From Frondihabitans sp. PhB188 (GTDB lineage Bacteria; Actinomycetota; Actinomycetes; Actinomycetales; Microbacteriaceae), in assembly GCF_003752365.1 (NCBI RefSeq), contig NZ_RJUO01000003.1, positions 372,001-436,000 of the forward strand: a stretch of DNA of 64,000 bases, in the 5' to 3' direction. Under the pieces are notes generated by a model. That model was not told where the DNA came from and ran no database searches. It saw only the letters and a list, made by a program, of their open reading frames with translations. Positions within the stretch are counted from its first letter, which is position 1; the number at the start of each line of letters is the position of its first letter. The position numbers and the translations under genes are program-made. Positions 27,569 through 36,695 of this stretch are shown here, piece after piece.

Positions 27569-28081
27569 TCACGGCGCGAGGGCAGCGGCCAGCCAGAAGC
27601 CCGCGAGAACGGCCGGGCCGTACGGCACCACGAGCGGCGTCGGGCGCGGGCGCCGGGACACGACGAGGGTGACGAGACCCGCGACGCCGCACCCGACGAG
27701 TGCGACGGCGGCCCCGCCCGGCCACGCCGACTGCGCCCCGCAGGCGACGGCGGTGGCCAGCTTGACGTCGCCCATTCCCACGGCGCCGCGGGAGGCCGCC
27801 AGGCAGCCGACGGCGGCTGTGGCGACCACGACGCCCAGCGCGACGGCGGCGGCCGACGGCGGCCAGTCGCCCGCGACGACGGCCACCACCCCGCCGACCG
27901 CGGCGATTGCCAGAGCCGGATGCGTCACGGCGTTGGGGAGGCGGAGCGACGCGACATCACTCCGCACCAGAAGCGGCGTCGTGAAGGCCAGCCACACGGC
28001 CAGCGGAAGCGCCGCCACTGGCAGGGAGACGCTCACGCCGAGCAGGGCGAGGATGACCAGGGCGTCGACGAGGGGGTGCAT
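27569..28081 (-). CDS. A24-family prepilin peptidase-like protein
   Basis: A 170-residue polytopic protein with about five hydrophobic segments. The conserved loop LRLPNAVTHPALAI and the catalytic aspartate motif GMGDVKLATAVA place it in the A24 aspartic peptidases (TadV/PilD type without the methylase domain). The first loop aspartate is in LLVRSDVASLRLPN. It would cleave class III signal peptides of Flp-type pilins, but no pilin or tad gene is in the window. Confidence 0.75.
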   Translation of the reverse strand: MHPLVDALVILALLGVSVSLPVAALPLAVWLAFTTPLLVRSDVASLRLPNAVTHPALAIAAVGGVVAVVAGDWPPSAAAVALGVVVATAAVGCLAASRGAVGMGDVKLATAVACGAQSAWPGGAAVALVGCGVAGLVTLVVSRRPRPTPLVVPYGPAVLAGFWLAAALAP

Positions 28082-28158
28082 GCGTCGACCGTAGGAGCCG
28101 GCGATGCACCCCCGGTCACCCCGGGCTCGATCTGTGGAGAGCGGCCCCCGGGTCCTGC

Positions 28159-28208
28159 CTGTGTGCACACAGTCCTGCTCGTGTGAGCACAGCCCTGCAC
28201 TGTGCAGG
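28159..28208. promoter_or_regulatory. Cluster of three short dyads downstream of phoH
   Basis: CTGTGTGCACACAG (28159-28172) is a perfect 14-bp palindrome. It is followed by an imperfect GTGTGAGCAC element and by CCTGCAC-T-GTGCAGG (28194-28208). They fall between the ends of phoH and the start of the prepilin peptidase gene; they may be an operator or a terminator-like structure. Confidence 0.35.
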
Positions 28209-28232
28209 AGACCCGAGGCCGCCCGACGGCGA

Positions 28233-29576
28233 CTAGGCCAGCTCGTTCGACTCCAGCAGCTCGGTGACCAGCGCGGCGATCGCCGACCGCTCCGAACGCG
28301 TCAACGTCACGTGGGCGAACAGGGGGTGCCCCTTGAGCGTCTCGATGACCGAGGCGACTCCGTCGTGGCGTCCGACCCGCAGGTTGTCGCGCTGGGCGAC
28401 GTCGTGCGTGAGCACCACGCGCGAGTTCTGGCCGATGCGCGACAGGACCGTGAGCAGCACGTTGCGCTCGAGCGACTGGGCCTCGTCGACGATCACGAAC
28501 GCGTCGTGCAGCGAGCGACCGCGGATATGCGTCAGCGGCAGCACCTCGAGAATGCCCCGCTCGACGACCTCGTCGAGAACGTTCTGAGACACGATCGCGC
28601 CGAGCGTGTCGAAGACGGCCTGCGCCCACGGGTTCATCTTCTCGCCTGCGTCGCCCGGCAGGAAGCCGAGGTCCTGGCCGCCGACCGCGTACAGCGGCCG
28701 GAACACCATGATCTTCTTGTGCTGCTGCTTCTCGAGCACGGCCTCCAGGCCCGCGCAGAGGGCGAGCGCCGACTTGCCGGTGCCGGCGCGGCCGCCGAGC
28801 GAGACGATGCCCACCTCGGGGTCGAGGAGCAGGTCGATGGCGAGGCGCTGCTCCGCCGAGCGACCGTGCAGGCCGAAGACGTCGCGGTCGCCGCGCACCA
28901 GGCGCACGTGCCCCTTCGAGACCACGCGGCCGAGGGCCGAACCGCGATCGGAGTGCATGACGAGACCCGTGTTGACCGGCTGCTCTGCGGCACGCGTCGA
29001 GATGTGCTCGTCGTCGTACAGCTTCGCCATCTGCTCACTCGAGATGTCGACCTCGGCGAGCCCCGTGTAGCCGGAGTCGACGATCTGCTCGGCCCGGTAC
29101 TCCTCGGCCGCGAGACCGATCGACGCCGCCTTGACCCGCAGCGGGAGGTCTTTCGACACGACTACGACCTCGAGTCCGTCGTTCGACAGGTTCGATGCGA
29201 CGGCGAGGATCCGGGAGTCGTTGTCGTCGAGACGGAGGCCCGAGGGCAGCACGGTCATGTTCGAGTGGTTCAGCTCGACGCGGAGCGAACCGCCCTTGCC
29301 GACCTCGACCGGAAAATCGAGGCGGTCGTGCTTGACGCGGAACTCATCGAGCAGGCGCAGAGCCTGACGTGCGAAGTAGCCGAGCTCGGGGTCGTGACGT
29401 TTCTTCTCCAGTTCGCCGATGACGACGACCGGGATCACGACCGACTGCTCCGCGAAGCGGAACATCGCCTGCGGATCGCTGAGCAGAACCGAGGTGTCGA
29501 GAACGTAGGTCTTCTGGCCGGTCTTCACCCCCTCGGCGCTGGTGGTGGGGGTTTCTGCGACGTCGTATGCGGTCAC
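28233..29576 (-). CDS. PIN-PhoH fusion ATPase
   Basis: About 447 residues. An N-terminal PIN nuclease domain ([66 protein letters not shown]) is followed by a PhoH ATPase with Walker [15 protein letters not shown] and Walker [14 protein letters not shown]. PhoH2-type proteins of this architecture unwind and cleave RNA. I prefer the GTG start giving MTAYDVAET, because GGAG lies six bases upstream; an ATG four codons earlier is possible. Confidence 0.88.
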   Translation of the reverse strand: MTAYDVAETPTTSAEGVKTGQKTYVLDTSVLLSDPQAMFRFAEQSVVIPVVVIGELEKKRHDPELGYFARQALRLLDEFRVKHDRLDFPVEVGKGGSLRVELNHSNMTVLPSGLRLDDNDSRILAVASNLSNDGLEVVVVSKDLPLRVKAASIGLAAEEYRAEQIVDSGYTGLAEVDISSEQMAKLYDDEHISTRAAEQPVNTGLVMHSDRGSALGRVVSKGHVRLVRGDRDVFGLHGRSAEQRLAIDLLLDPEVGIVSLGGRAGTGKSALALCAGLEAVLEKQQHKKIMVFRPLYAVGGQDLGFLPGDAGEKMNPWAQAVFDTLGAIVSQNVLDEVVERGILEVLPLTHIRGRSLHDAFVIVDEAQSLERNVLLTVLSRIGQNSRVVLTHDVAQRDNLRVGRHDGVASVIETLKGHPLFAHVTLTRSERSAIAALVTELLESNELA

Positions 29577-29623
29577 GACCGACTCCATCTCCGGGTGCGG
29601 TGGGCACTCGGTACCTTCCCTCA

Positions 29624-29688
29624 AGACGGCCGTGGAGCAGTTTCGAAACGAACTTACGTGGCCGTCTCGATCAGGTGCCTTACCTGAT
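29624..29688. promoter_or_regulatory. Inverted repeats in the phoH leader
   Basis: AGACGGCC (29624-29631) and GGCCGTCT (29660-29667) are perfect 8-bp arms around a loop that itself contains TTTCGAAA. Next to it ATCAGGT-GCCTT-ACCTGAT (29670-29688) is a 7-bp hyphenated palindrome. Both lie just upstream of phoH and could be a folded 5' leader or repressor sites. Confidence 0.4.
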
Positions 29689-29781
29689 GGGTTGAAGCTA
29701 CGTCAGCCCACCGACATCCCACAAATGCGACACGCTGACGCCGGGTTACGAGCAGATTAACCCCCGTCACAGGCGTCACAG

Positions 29782-29830
29782 GGCGCAGGAACTCGCGCCC
29801 CGCCGACGCGAGGGCCGGCGTTCCTGCGCC
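29782..29830. repeat. Paired, inverted copies of the dispersed motif
   Basis: GGCGCAGGAAC (29782-29792) and GTTCCTGCGCC (29820-29830) are perfect 11-bp inverted copies enclosing a smaller CTCGCG/CGCGAG hairpin. The element lies between phoH and the aminotransferase gene and could act as a terminator for the latter. Confidence 0.75.
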
Positions 29831-29852
29831 GATCAGCACCGCCCTGCGCCCG

Positions 29853-30980
29853 TCAGTACTGGATCGCCGACCCGTACGAGGTCAGCGCCCCGCGGAGGGC
29901 CCCGAGGGTCTCTTCGCCGGTGGACACGTGCACGCTGAGGCGCACGAGCCCGTCGCGCACGGTCGCGGTGACGCCGTGGTTGATGAGGGCGGCGGTGAGG
30001 GCGGTGACGTGACCGGCCTCGGGCTGGAGGACGACGATGCCGGCGCGCTCGGTCTCGTCGCGCGACGAGACGACCGGGATGGCGAACTCGTCGGCGATGT
30101 CGATCACTGCCGAGACGGTGAGGGCGATGGCGCCGGCGATCTGCCCGACGCCGGCGTCGGCGATGCCCTCGAGTGCGGTCGCGAACCGAGCCTGCGCGAT
30201 CGGGTCGCAACGGGTCACCTGGAAGGCCGCGGCGCCCTGGAGCGGCGGCGGCACCTCGTCGTACGAGCCCCCGAGCGGGACGATCGTGCCGCTCACGCCG
30301 CTGATCAGAGGCACGAGATCGGTCGCGGCACGCTCGCTGAGGCCGAGGAAGCCGGTGCCCCAGCCGGCGCGGACCCACTTCTGGCCCCCGGCGACGACCA
30401 CGTCGGCCACCTCGTACGGCGCCTCGGTGACGCCGAAGCCCTGGATCGCGTCGACGATGAGCAGGCGGTCGCCGATGACGTCGCGGATGCCCTCGAGATC
30501 GACCTTGTAGCCCGTGCGGTAGTCGACGAGGCTGACCGCGACGGCGGTCGTGGCCGGCGTCAGGTTGTCGCGGACGACCGACGGAGTGACGACGCCCGCC
30601 GGGGGCTCCATCGTGATCTGGTCGAGCACGTGCAGCGCCTGAGCGGCGCGCTGTGCGGCCACCGGGATGCTCGGGTACTCGCGCGCCGAGTACAGCACCT
30701 GGCCCGACAGGCCGAACATCGCGTGGAAGAGGCCGATCGAGGTGTTCGGCTGGAACACGATGCGCTCGGTCGGGAACCCGGTGACGCGGCGAACCGCCTC
30801 GCGCACCCGGATGTCCTGTTCGTCGAAGACGTTCGCCGCGCCGAAGCGGGCGCGCACGTGGATCTCGTCGAGGGCCGCCTGCTCCGCCACCACTGCGCGG
30901 CCCATGGGGCCGAACGAGGCGAAGTCGAGGTAGCCGGGGTCTTCAGAGAAGCCGTCTCTGTAGTCGTCGATGCTGCTCAA
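29853..30980 (-). CDS. Class V aminotransferase
   Basis: A 375-residue PLP enzyme with Lys201 in GGQKWVRAGWGTGF and the cofactor aspartate Asp177 in LLIVDAIQGFGV. It starts at TTG with AAGGAG close upstream. The fold is that of cysteine desulfurase/isopenicillin-N epimerase relatives, but the cysteine-bearing loop of IscS/SufS is not seen, so a plain aminotransferase or lyase is more likely. Substrate unknown; it stands alone. Confidence 0.82.
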   Translation of the reverse strand: MSSIDDYRDGFSEDPGYLDFASFGPMGRAVVAEQAALDEIHVRARFGAANVFDEQDIRVREAVRRVTGFPTERIVFQPNTSIGLFHAMFGLSGQVLYSAREYPSIPVAAQRAAQALHVLDQITMEPPAGVVTPSVVRDNLTPATTAVAVSLVDYRTGYKVDLEGIRDVIGDRLLIVDAIQGFGVTEAPYEVADVVVAGGQKWVRAGWGTGFLGLSERAATDLVPLISGVSGTIVPLGGSYDEVPPPLQGAAAFQVTRCDPIAQARFATALEGIADAGVGQIAGAIALTVSAVIDIADEFAIPVVSSRDETERAGIVVLQPEAGHVTALTAALINHGVTATVRDGLVRLSVHVSTGEETLGALRGALTSYGSAIQY

Positions 30981-31005
30981 TCGGGCTCCTTGCTGAAAAC
31001 TGAAC

Positions 31006-31836
31006 CTAACTACCGTACCTGCGATGGCGGTTGGCGAAGTCTCGCACGGCTCGGAGGAAGTCGACCTCGCGCAGATCGGGATAGAACGCCTCGACGAAGT
31101 AGAACTCGCTGTGGGCGCTCTGCCACAGCATGAAGTCGCTCAGGCGCTGCTCGCCCGAGGTGCGGATCACGAGGTCGGGATCGGGCTGGCCGCCGGTGTA
31201 GAGGTGGTCGGCGATGAGCTCGGGGGTGAGCACCTCGGCGAGGTCGTCGATGGTACCGCCGCCCTCTCCGTGAGCGCGCACGATGCTGCGCATCGCGTCG
31301 GCGATCTCGCGACGGCCGCCGTAGCCGACGGCGAGGTTGACGTGCAGGCCGGTGTGGTCGGCAGTGCGCGACTCGGCATCGTGGAGGGCGTCGACGAGCG
31401 ACCCGGGCAGCCCGTCGACGGCTCCGACGTGCTGCACGCGCCAGTCGCCGGTGCGCGAAAGGTCGTGCGCCAGCTCCGAGATGATGTCGACCAGCGCCTC
31501 CAGCTCGGCGTCGTGGCGGTTCGTGAGGTTGTCGGCCGACAGGAGGTACAGCGTGACGACCTTGATGCCGAGCTCGTCGCACCAGGTCAGGAACTCGCGG
31601 ATCTTCGCCGCACCCGCCCGGTGGCCGTGCGCGGCCGTCTCGAGCATCCGCTGCTTCGCCCAGCGCCGGTTGCCGTCGACGATCATGGCGACGTGGTGCG
31701 GCAGCTCCAGGCCCGCAAGGCCGCGCCGGATGCGACGCTGGTAGAGGCGGTAGGCGAACCCGCGGCCGACCGGGTTCTCGCCCGCGTCGCCACCCGTGGT
31801 TCGTCGCCGTGTCGTCACGAAGCTACGGTAGCCCAC
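31006..31836 (-). CDS. uppS: Isoprenyl (undecaprenyl-type) diphosphate synthase, cis-prenyltransferase
   Basis: A 276-residue cis-prenyltransferase. The catalytic Asp54 lies in HVAMIVDGNRRWAK; other motifs are GHRAGAAKIREFLTWCDELGI, LYLLSADNL, LAVGYGGRREI, and PDLVIRTSGEQRLSDFMLWQSAHSEFYF. It condenses IPP onto an allylic diphosphate to make the lipid carrier for cell-wall synthesis. The first ~30 residues are basic and variable; the start is a GTG with a weak Shine-Dalgarno, and a GTG six codons later is equally possible. Confidence 0.9.
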   Translation of the reverse strand: MGYRSFVTTRRRTTGGDAGENPVGRGFAYRLYQRRIRRGLAGLELPHHVAMIVDGNRRWAKQRMLETAAHGHRAGAAKIREFLTWCDELGIKVVTLYLLSADNLTNRHDAELEALVDIISELAHDLSRTGDWRVQHVGAVDGLPGSLVDALHDAESRTADHTGLHVNLAVGYGGRREIADAMRSIVRAHGEGGGTIDDLAEVLTPELIADHLYTGGQPDPDLVIRTSGEQRLSDFMLWQSAHSEFYFVEAFYPDLREVDFLRAVRDFANRHRRYGS

Positions 31837-31911
31837 CCGCCAGTGAGTCGGCGTCGGCCGTCGGGTGGACCCGGGTCGTCCGTGCGGACCCCCGCGCCGG
31901 CACCGCAGCCA

Positions 31912-33786
31912 TTATTGCCGCAGGGCTTCGTGCGGCAGAATCCGCGACGCCCGAGCGGCCGCGAGCACTCCTCCGAGTGCCCCGATCGCCATCCCGCCGA
32001 GAACGGCGAGCGGCGCGAGACGGAGGTCGAAGACGGGGATCCACTGCCGTGCGATCGTGATGCCCAGGATCCCGGCCACGCCGACCGCCAGGCCCGCGAG
32101 ACCGCCGATCGCGCCGATGATCGACGACTCCGCGAGCACCAGCCCGGAGATGTGCACCGGACGCGCCCCGACGGCTCGACGCAGACCGAACTCGGCCCGG
32201 CGCTCGAGCACGGACAGCACCATCGAGTTGCCGAGGCCGACCACCGACGCGAGGACCGCGAGTCCCGTGAACGCCAGGAGCGTCGAGCGGACGTCGCTCT
32301 GGATGTCGGCCCGCAGCGTCGATGGATCGGGTGGCGCGTCGACCGCGACCGCTGACGGGGTGTACGGATCGATCGCCAGCGAGACCTGCGACGCCACCTG
32401 CTGAGCGGCACCGGGCCGCACGGTCACGAACGCGTAGACCTGGCTCGACTCAGCCGGAAGCCCCGCCGAGGTCGGCAGCAGGACGGAGCCGGTGAGTGTC
32501 GGGATCCGGGAAGACGAACGCAGGACGCCGACGACGATCGCTCGTCGTCCCGCCACGGTGATCGCCGGCCGCGCGTCCACGCCGGCCAGCTCGAGCTGCG
32601 CGGCGAGGTTGCGGCCGATCACCACCTCGCCGTTGTCGAGAGCCCGCGGGTGCCCGTCGGCCCACCGGATCGACGCATCCGTGGCCGACAGCCCGGCGTC
32701 CTCCGTGCTGTACCCGCCGGCCTGGAGCATCGGCCGCCGCGGCGATGCCTGGACGTCGACACCCCCGTGGTCCGTGACGATGCCGACGGCATCCACCCCG
32801 GCGAGCGCCCGGAGCCGAGCCGGCATTCCGTCGACGTCCGCTGCGGGCGACAGGTCTCCGTCACCCCACGACGCTGTCACAGCGCGGTTCGCGTGGGCGT
32901 CGAACGTGTCGGCGACCTGCGATGAGGCCGAGGCGGAGATGCCCAGCGTCGCGACGGCGAGCGCGACGCCGACGGCCACGGCCGCGACGAGGCCTGCCGT
33001 GCGGCCGGCCCGCGACAGCACCGACGCGCGGGCGTCGGCGAGGAGGTCGCGAAGCCGCAGGCGCGAAGCCCGTCCCGCCGGCGCGGGCACCTCCGGCAGG
33101 TCGCGCCCCGGCGGGGTGGCCCCGCGCTCGGTCAGCTGGCCGTCGTTCATGGTCAGCCGCCGCTCGGCCTCCGCCGCGACCTCGGGCGAGTGCGTCACCA
33201 GGACCACCGTCGCGCCCCGCTCGTGCACCGACCGCAGGCTCTCGACGATCCGCTGGCTGTTGGCGCTGTCGAGATTGCCTGTCGGCTCGTCGGCGACGAG
33301 CACCGGAGCGTTCGTCGCGAGGGCGCGTGCGATGGCCACCCGCTGGCGCTCGCCGCCGGAGAGGTCGGCAGCGCGCTTGTCGGCGAAGGCGGACAGCCCC
33401 ACGGCGGCGAGTGCGGCAAGCGCCGCATTACGGCGCTCGGACGGCGTGACCGCTCGGTACAGCAGCCCGAGCTCCACGCTGTCGACGACGGGACGCCGGT
33501 CGAGAAGGTGGAAGCTCTGGAAGACGAACGCGAACGTGTCCGACCGGAGCTCGGCCAGCCGCCCCGGCGACGCCGACATCGCATCGATGCCGTCGATCGA
33601 GTACGTTCCCGCGTCGGGGCTGTCGAGGAGTCCGAGCGTGTTGAGGAGCGTCGACTTGCCTCCGCCCGACGGCCCCTCGATCGCCACGAACTCTCCCGAG
33701 CGGATCACGGCAGAGACACCGGCGAGCGCCTCCGGGCCGCCGGGCTCGTAGCGCCGCCGCACCGAGTACAGGTCGAGATCGACCAC
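31912..33786 (-). CDS. MacB-like ABC exporter: ATPase fused to permease
   Basis: A 624-residue fusion. The ATPase has Walker A GPSGGGKST (38-46), Q-loop VFQSFHLLDRRPVV, signature LSGGERQR (142-148), Walker B VLVADEPTG and switch His in VTHSPEVAAEA. After a linker the permease has one helix (GLVAAVAVGVALAVATLGI), a ~220-residue extracellular MacB-type domain and three C-terminal helices. MacB proteins push substrates from the outer face through a partner MFP. It begins one base after the MFP-like gene and is the last gene of the secretion operon. Confidence 0.88.
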   Translation of the reverse strand: MVDLDLYSVRRRYEPGGPEALAGVSAVIRSGEFVAIEGPSGGGKSTLLNTLGLLDSPDAGTYSIDGIDAMSASPGRLAELRSDTFAFVFQSFHLLDRRPVVDSVELGLLYRAVTPSERRNAALAALAAVGLSAFADKRAADLSGGERQRVAIARALATNAPVLVADEPTGNLDSANSQRIVESLRSVHERGATVVLVTHSPEVAAEAERRLTMNDGQLTERGATPPGRDLPEVPAPAGRASRLRLRDLLADARASVLSRAGRTAGLVAAVAVGVALAVATLGISASASSQVADTFDAHANRAVTASWGDGDLSPAADVDGMPARLRALAGVDAVGIVTDHGGVDVQASPRRPMLQAGGYSTEDAGLSATDASIRWADGHPRALDNGEVVIGRNLAAQLELAGVDARPAITVAGRRAIVVGVLRSSSRIPTLTGSVLLPTSAGLPAESSQVYAFVTVRPGAAQQVASQVSLAIDPYTPSAVAVDAPPDPSTLRADIQSDVRSTLLAFTGLAVLASVVGLGNSMVLSVLERRAEFGLRRAVGARPVHISGLVLAESSIIGAIGGLAGLAVGVAGILGITIARQWIPVFDLRLAPLAVLGGMAIGALGGVLAAARASRILPHEALRQ

Positions 33787-33787
33787 C

Positions 33788-34930
33788 TCAGTCCACCCGC
33801 ACGAGGTCGCCGGTCTGCAGCATCCCCCTCGTGGTCGGCACGACAGCGCTCTGGCCGCCGAGCTGCCCGGCCTCGTCGACGGGCACCCGCACGAAGCCGC
33901 CGTCGGCGAGGCGCTTGCGGACGTGGCCGCCGGCGGTGCCGCCCGTCACGACGGCCGTGCTGGGAACGAGGAGGGAGTTCCTGCGCACGACTTCGATGTC
34001 GAGCCTCAGGAACGCCCTGCCCGCCGCAGAGGAGACGGTCGCACCCGCCGCCGTCGGGGCGAGCTCGATCGTCGACTCGCCCTCTTTCGCGGAGTCGTCG
34101 ACCCGGGTGACCTTCATGGGGGCGTCTTTCCCGGCCGCTGTCAGCGTGCCGGTCATTCCGGCCCGCACCCGGACGCCGACGGTCGAGGGGACCTCCGCTA
34201 CCGCGATCAGCTCGCCGCGCTCGACGACGATCTCGGTCTCGTCGTCGACGGATGCCCCGACCGCGGGCCCCGTGACGAGGTGGGCGCGATCGGTCGCCAT
34301 GACGATGAGCTCGGCACGCGGGATGACGATGTGGGTCGTCGGCGGTGAGGACTCTGCGTCGCTGGCACCCGCGTCGGCCTTCGCCGGGGCCGGGTCGGCG
34401 ACCTCGTGGGCCGGGTATCCGATCGCACGGTAGAGATCGCGGGCAGCGCGCTCGGTACCCGTGCCGAAGACGCCGTCGGCCGGCACCGCGAAGCCCGCGG
34501 CGGTGAGGCCCTGCTGCAGTTGCCGCACGTCGGGCCCGCTCCGGCCGGCTTCGAGGTCGCGGTAGAAGCGGAAGGCTCCGGGCATCGCGACGATTGGGCG
34601 CCCGTTCACCTCGAGCAGGCTGTGCCCGGCGACGACCTCCTGGCCCGCAGGAACTGGCGTCCCCGTCACCACGGCCGGCGCCTCCGCCGCTGTCAGCGCG
34701 AGCCGCTCCCGCGCCGCGCGCCTGACGGTGGCCTCGCTCGTGATCGTGTCGGCCAGGTCGCCCCGCGTGACCGCGGCCGTCACAGGCTGCTTCGGCGGAG
34801 CCGATGCCGCTGCTTCCCGCTGGGTGGGCGACTGCACCGCGGATGCCGCCGCCCAGCCGCCGCCGAAGACGGCGGCGGCCACGAGGGTGGTGACGCCCAC
34901 CCGCGCGAGGCGTCTACTTCGAGGGCGCAT
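33788..34930 (-). CDS. Membrane-fusion-like protein with peptidoglycan-binding domain
   Basis: A 380-residue exported protein: N-terminal helix (VGVTTLVAAAVFGGGWAAASAV), then HlyD/RND-MFP-like beta segments (VTRGDLADTITSEATV, GTPVPAGQEVVAGHSLLEVNGRP). A PG_binding_1-like segment (GPDVRQLQQGLTAAGFAVPADGVFGTGTERA) is inserted in the middle, and more beta-barrel follows (AEVPSTVGVRVRAGMTGTLTAAG). It would couple the MacB-like pump to the cell wall. Its start overlaps the end of the lipoprotein gene by 17 bp. A dispersed-motif-like core encodes VPAG. Confidence 0.8.
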   Translation of the reverse strand: MRPRSRRLARVGVTTLVAAAVFGGGWAAASAVQSPTQREAAASAPPKQPVTAAVTRGDLADTITSEATVRRAARERLALTAAEAPAVVTGTPVPAGQEVVAGHSLLEVNGRPIVAMPGAFRFYRDLEAGRSGPDVRQLQQGLTAAGFAVPADGVFGTGTERAARDLYRAIGYPAHEVADPAPAKADAGASDAESSPPTTHIVIPRAELIVMATDRAHLVTGPAVGASVDDETEIVVERGELIAVAEVPSTVGVRVRAGMTGTLTAAGKDAPMKVTRVDDSAKEGESTIELAPTAAGATVSSAAGRAFLRLDIEVVRRNSLLVPSTAVVTGGTAGGHVRKRLADGGFVRVPVDEAGQLGGQSAVVPTTRGMLQTGDLVRVD

Positions 34931-35789
34931 GCTCGGCGATGTACTCGTGGACGCGCGCGTTCTTCGCATCGATCTGCGCCTTCACGCGGAGGAGCTTGTC
35001 GGCGTTCTTCTCCACGAGCTCCTGCTGAAAGGCCCACTCCGTGTCGTAGATCGTCTTCGCGTAGCCGCTCGACTCCTGGCATCGCGCGTCGAACACCGCG
35101 ATTCGGATCTCTTCGGCCGAGGCGTCCTCGGTCGGCAGGATGTCGCCGGACAACCCGAACCTCGCGTTCAACTCATCACTCGGTGGGCCCGACGGCGACG
35201 CGTCCAGGCCGCTGATCCCGAGCGGCTTCATGCACTCGCGCCACCGCGCCGTCGCCGCCTTCACCTCGGGGTCGACGAGTGTCGCGTCGTACGCGTCGAC
35301 GGCGAGCTCCGTCGCGTACTGCTCGATCTGCTGTTCGGTGCCCAGCTCCTCTCGCGCGTCACCCAGGCACTTCGAGAAAAGGCGCTCTCCTTCTGGAGTC
35401 AGCTCCGGCCCCTCGAAACCCCGCCGGATCTCCTCGGGAGTCATCCCGCCCGTGCCGACCTGCTGGTGATAGCCGAACTGCCGCGCTGTGCTCTCGTCGA
35501 AGAGGAGCCTCGTCACGGTGTTCCAACTGGCATTGCCGTCCTCGCGAAGCGTGCGGTGCTCGACAGGGTACTCGAGCCCCTTCTCTGCGAAGCACTTCGA
35601 GATGAACACATTCTCGGCATACATCGTGTTGTCGGACTCGCTGTCGGCATACGCGTCGGTCGGCATGAGGTAACGGGCCTGGTTCTTCTCCGGGTGCTCG
35701 AGAGATCTGCCGCCAGACCCGGAGGCGCAGCCGTTGAGCACCCCGGTCGCAATGACGATCGCTGCCACCCCGGCCAGACGTCGTCTCAT
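34914..35789 (-). CDS. Lipoprotein with four conserved cysteines (paralogue A2)
   Basis: A 291-residue lipoprotein with lipobox GVLNGC (Cys21). Four further cysteines lie in SKCFAEKGL, SKCLGDARE, WRECMKPLG and DARCQESSG. Each has a matching partner in the protein encoded at 36692-37582, along with FGYHQ and (N/S)xRFGL motifs and a C-terminal E(W/Y)xxQQE helix. The family is unknown to me. The codons are visibly less GC-rich than in neighbouring housekeeping genes, consistent with transfer. It starts at ATG overlapping the inhibitor-like gene (ATGA). Confidence 0.78.
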   Translation of the reverse strand: MRRRLAGVAAIVIATGVLNGCASGSGGRSLEHPEKNQARYLMPTDAYADSESDNTMYAENVFISKCFAEKGLEYPVEHRTLREDGNASWNTVTRLLFDESTARQFGYHQQVGTGGMTPEEIRRGFEGPELTPEGERLFSKCLGDAREELGTEQQIEQYATELAVDAYDATLVDPEVKAATARWRECMKPLGISGLDASPSGPPSDELNARFGLSGDILPTEDASAEEIRIAVFDARCQESSGYAKTIYDTEWAFQQELVEKNADKLLRVKAQIDAKNARVHEYIAEHAPSK

Positions 35790-36232
35790 TGGACGAACAT
35801 GCTCGAGCTGATCCGGTCGTTGAAAACCTTCTTTACAGTGCCAGTGGCATCGGCGAGATTCTTGTCGCCGTTCTGCCGCTCGAGCAGGATCGAAGGACCT
35901 GTGAAGTCTTTGTGCTGCCAGAACTTCGCCCTGTTGTACTGACCGTTGTTGTAAAGGGACGACGCGATGTCGTTGGCGTGCCGGTAGCCGACGTCGCCAA
36001 TGAGAATCGCGGCATAGCTGTCGATTCGGTGCGTGAACGAGATCCGATCTCCGCCGTAGCTCTTGTCTCGCCAGATGCAGGCGGACCCCTTCTTGCACGA
36101 CGCAGGAGCCGGCGACACGGCCCGGGCTTCCAGGGAGTCCGACGCAGTCGAGGCGCGAGCTGATTCACTTACCGCGATTGGGCCGTTGACCAGAGCGACG
36201 ATTGCAGCCACAGCGAGCAGTGGACGTTTCAT
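35786..36232 (-). CDS. Secreted peptidase inhibitor I36-like protein (copy 2)
   Basis: A 148-residue exported protein with a signal peptide of about 27 residues. The mature part has the I36/SMPI pattern: ASCKKGSACIWRDKSYGG with a cysteine pair, SSLYNNGQ, FWQHKDFTGPSILL, and a C-terminal FNDRISSSMFV. This beta/gamma-crystallin-like fold occurs in a Streptomyces metalloproteinase inhibitor and in many small secreted proteins of unknown role. It is a paralogue of the next gene (36279-36695). Confidence 0.82.
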   Translation of the reverse strand: MKRPLLAVAAIVALVNGPIAVSESARASTASDSLEARAVSPAPASCKKGSACIWRDKSYGGDRISFTHRIDSYAAILIGDVGYRHANDIASSLYNNGQYNRAKFWQHKDFTGPSILLERQNGDKNLADATGTVKKVFNDRISSSMFVQ

Positions 36233-36278
36233 TGAGGTTCCTTTGGGGGGGAGGAGGATAGAAAGGCAGCGAGTTCCG

Positions 36279-36695
36279 CTACCCCAGCACGAACTGCGCC
36301 GAGCTCACCCGGTCGTTGAAGTTGACCGGGACGGTGCCGGTCGAGTTGTTGAGGTTGCTGTCGCCGTAGCCCGGCAGCAGGCGGAACGACGGCCCGTTGT
36401 AGTTCTTGTCGGCCCAGAACTGCGCCGTGTGCGTGCGGCCGTTGTTGTACGCCGACGACGTCGTGTTGTCGGCGTTCGCGCTGCCGGGCCCGGCCACGAG
36501 AACCTTCCTGAGGTCGGGGATCCCGTACTCGAACGCGACCTGCGTGCCGCCGTAGCTGTGGTCTCGGAACACGCACGCGTAGCCCTTCCCGCAGCTCGCC
36601 GGGGCTGCCGAAGGCGCCGCGACTGCTGGTCCGGCGACGAGAACGACTGCGGCGGCAGCAGCCGCCACGGCGATTGCGATTCGGACTGTGTTCAT
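36279..36695 (-). CDS. Secreted peptidase inhibitor I36-like protein (copy 1)
   Basis: A 138-residue exported protein: signal peptide (residues 1-27, ending AVAAPSA), then ASCGKGYACVFRDHSYGG, SAYNNGRTHTAQFWADKNYNGPSF and FNDRVSSAQFVL. It is more GC-rich than copy 2, so the pair may not be a very recent duplication. Its ATG overlaps the stop of paralogue A1 (ATGA at 36692), so each inhibitor-like gene is coupled to one four-cysteine protein gene. Confidence 0.84.
   Translation of the reverse strand: MNTVRIAIAVAAAAAAVVLVAGPAVAAPSAAPASCGKGYACVFRDHSYGGTQVAFEYGIPDLRKVLVAGPGSANADNTTSSAYNNGRTHTAQFWADKNYNGPSFRLLPGYGDSNLNNSTGTVPVNFNDRVSSAQFVLG

Noticed and set aside
27569-28081. Type IV or Tad pilus cluster around the prepilin peptidase
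   Set aside because: No pilin, secretion ATPase or platform gene lies nearby; the peptidase is solitary here.
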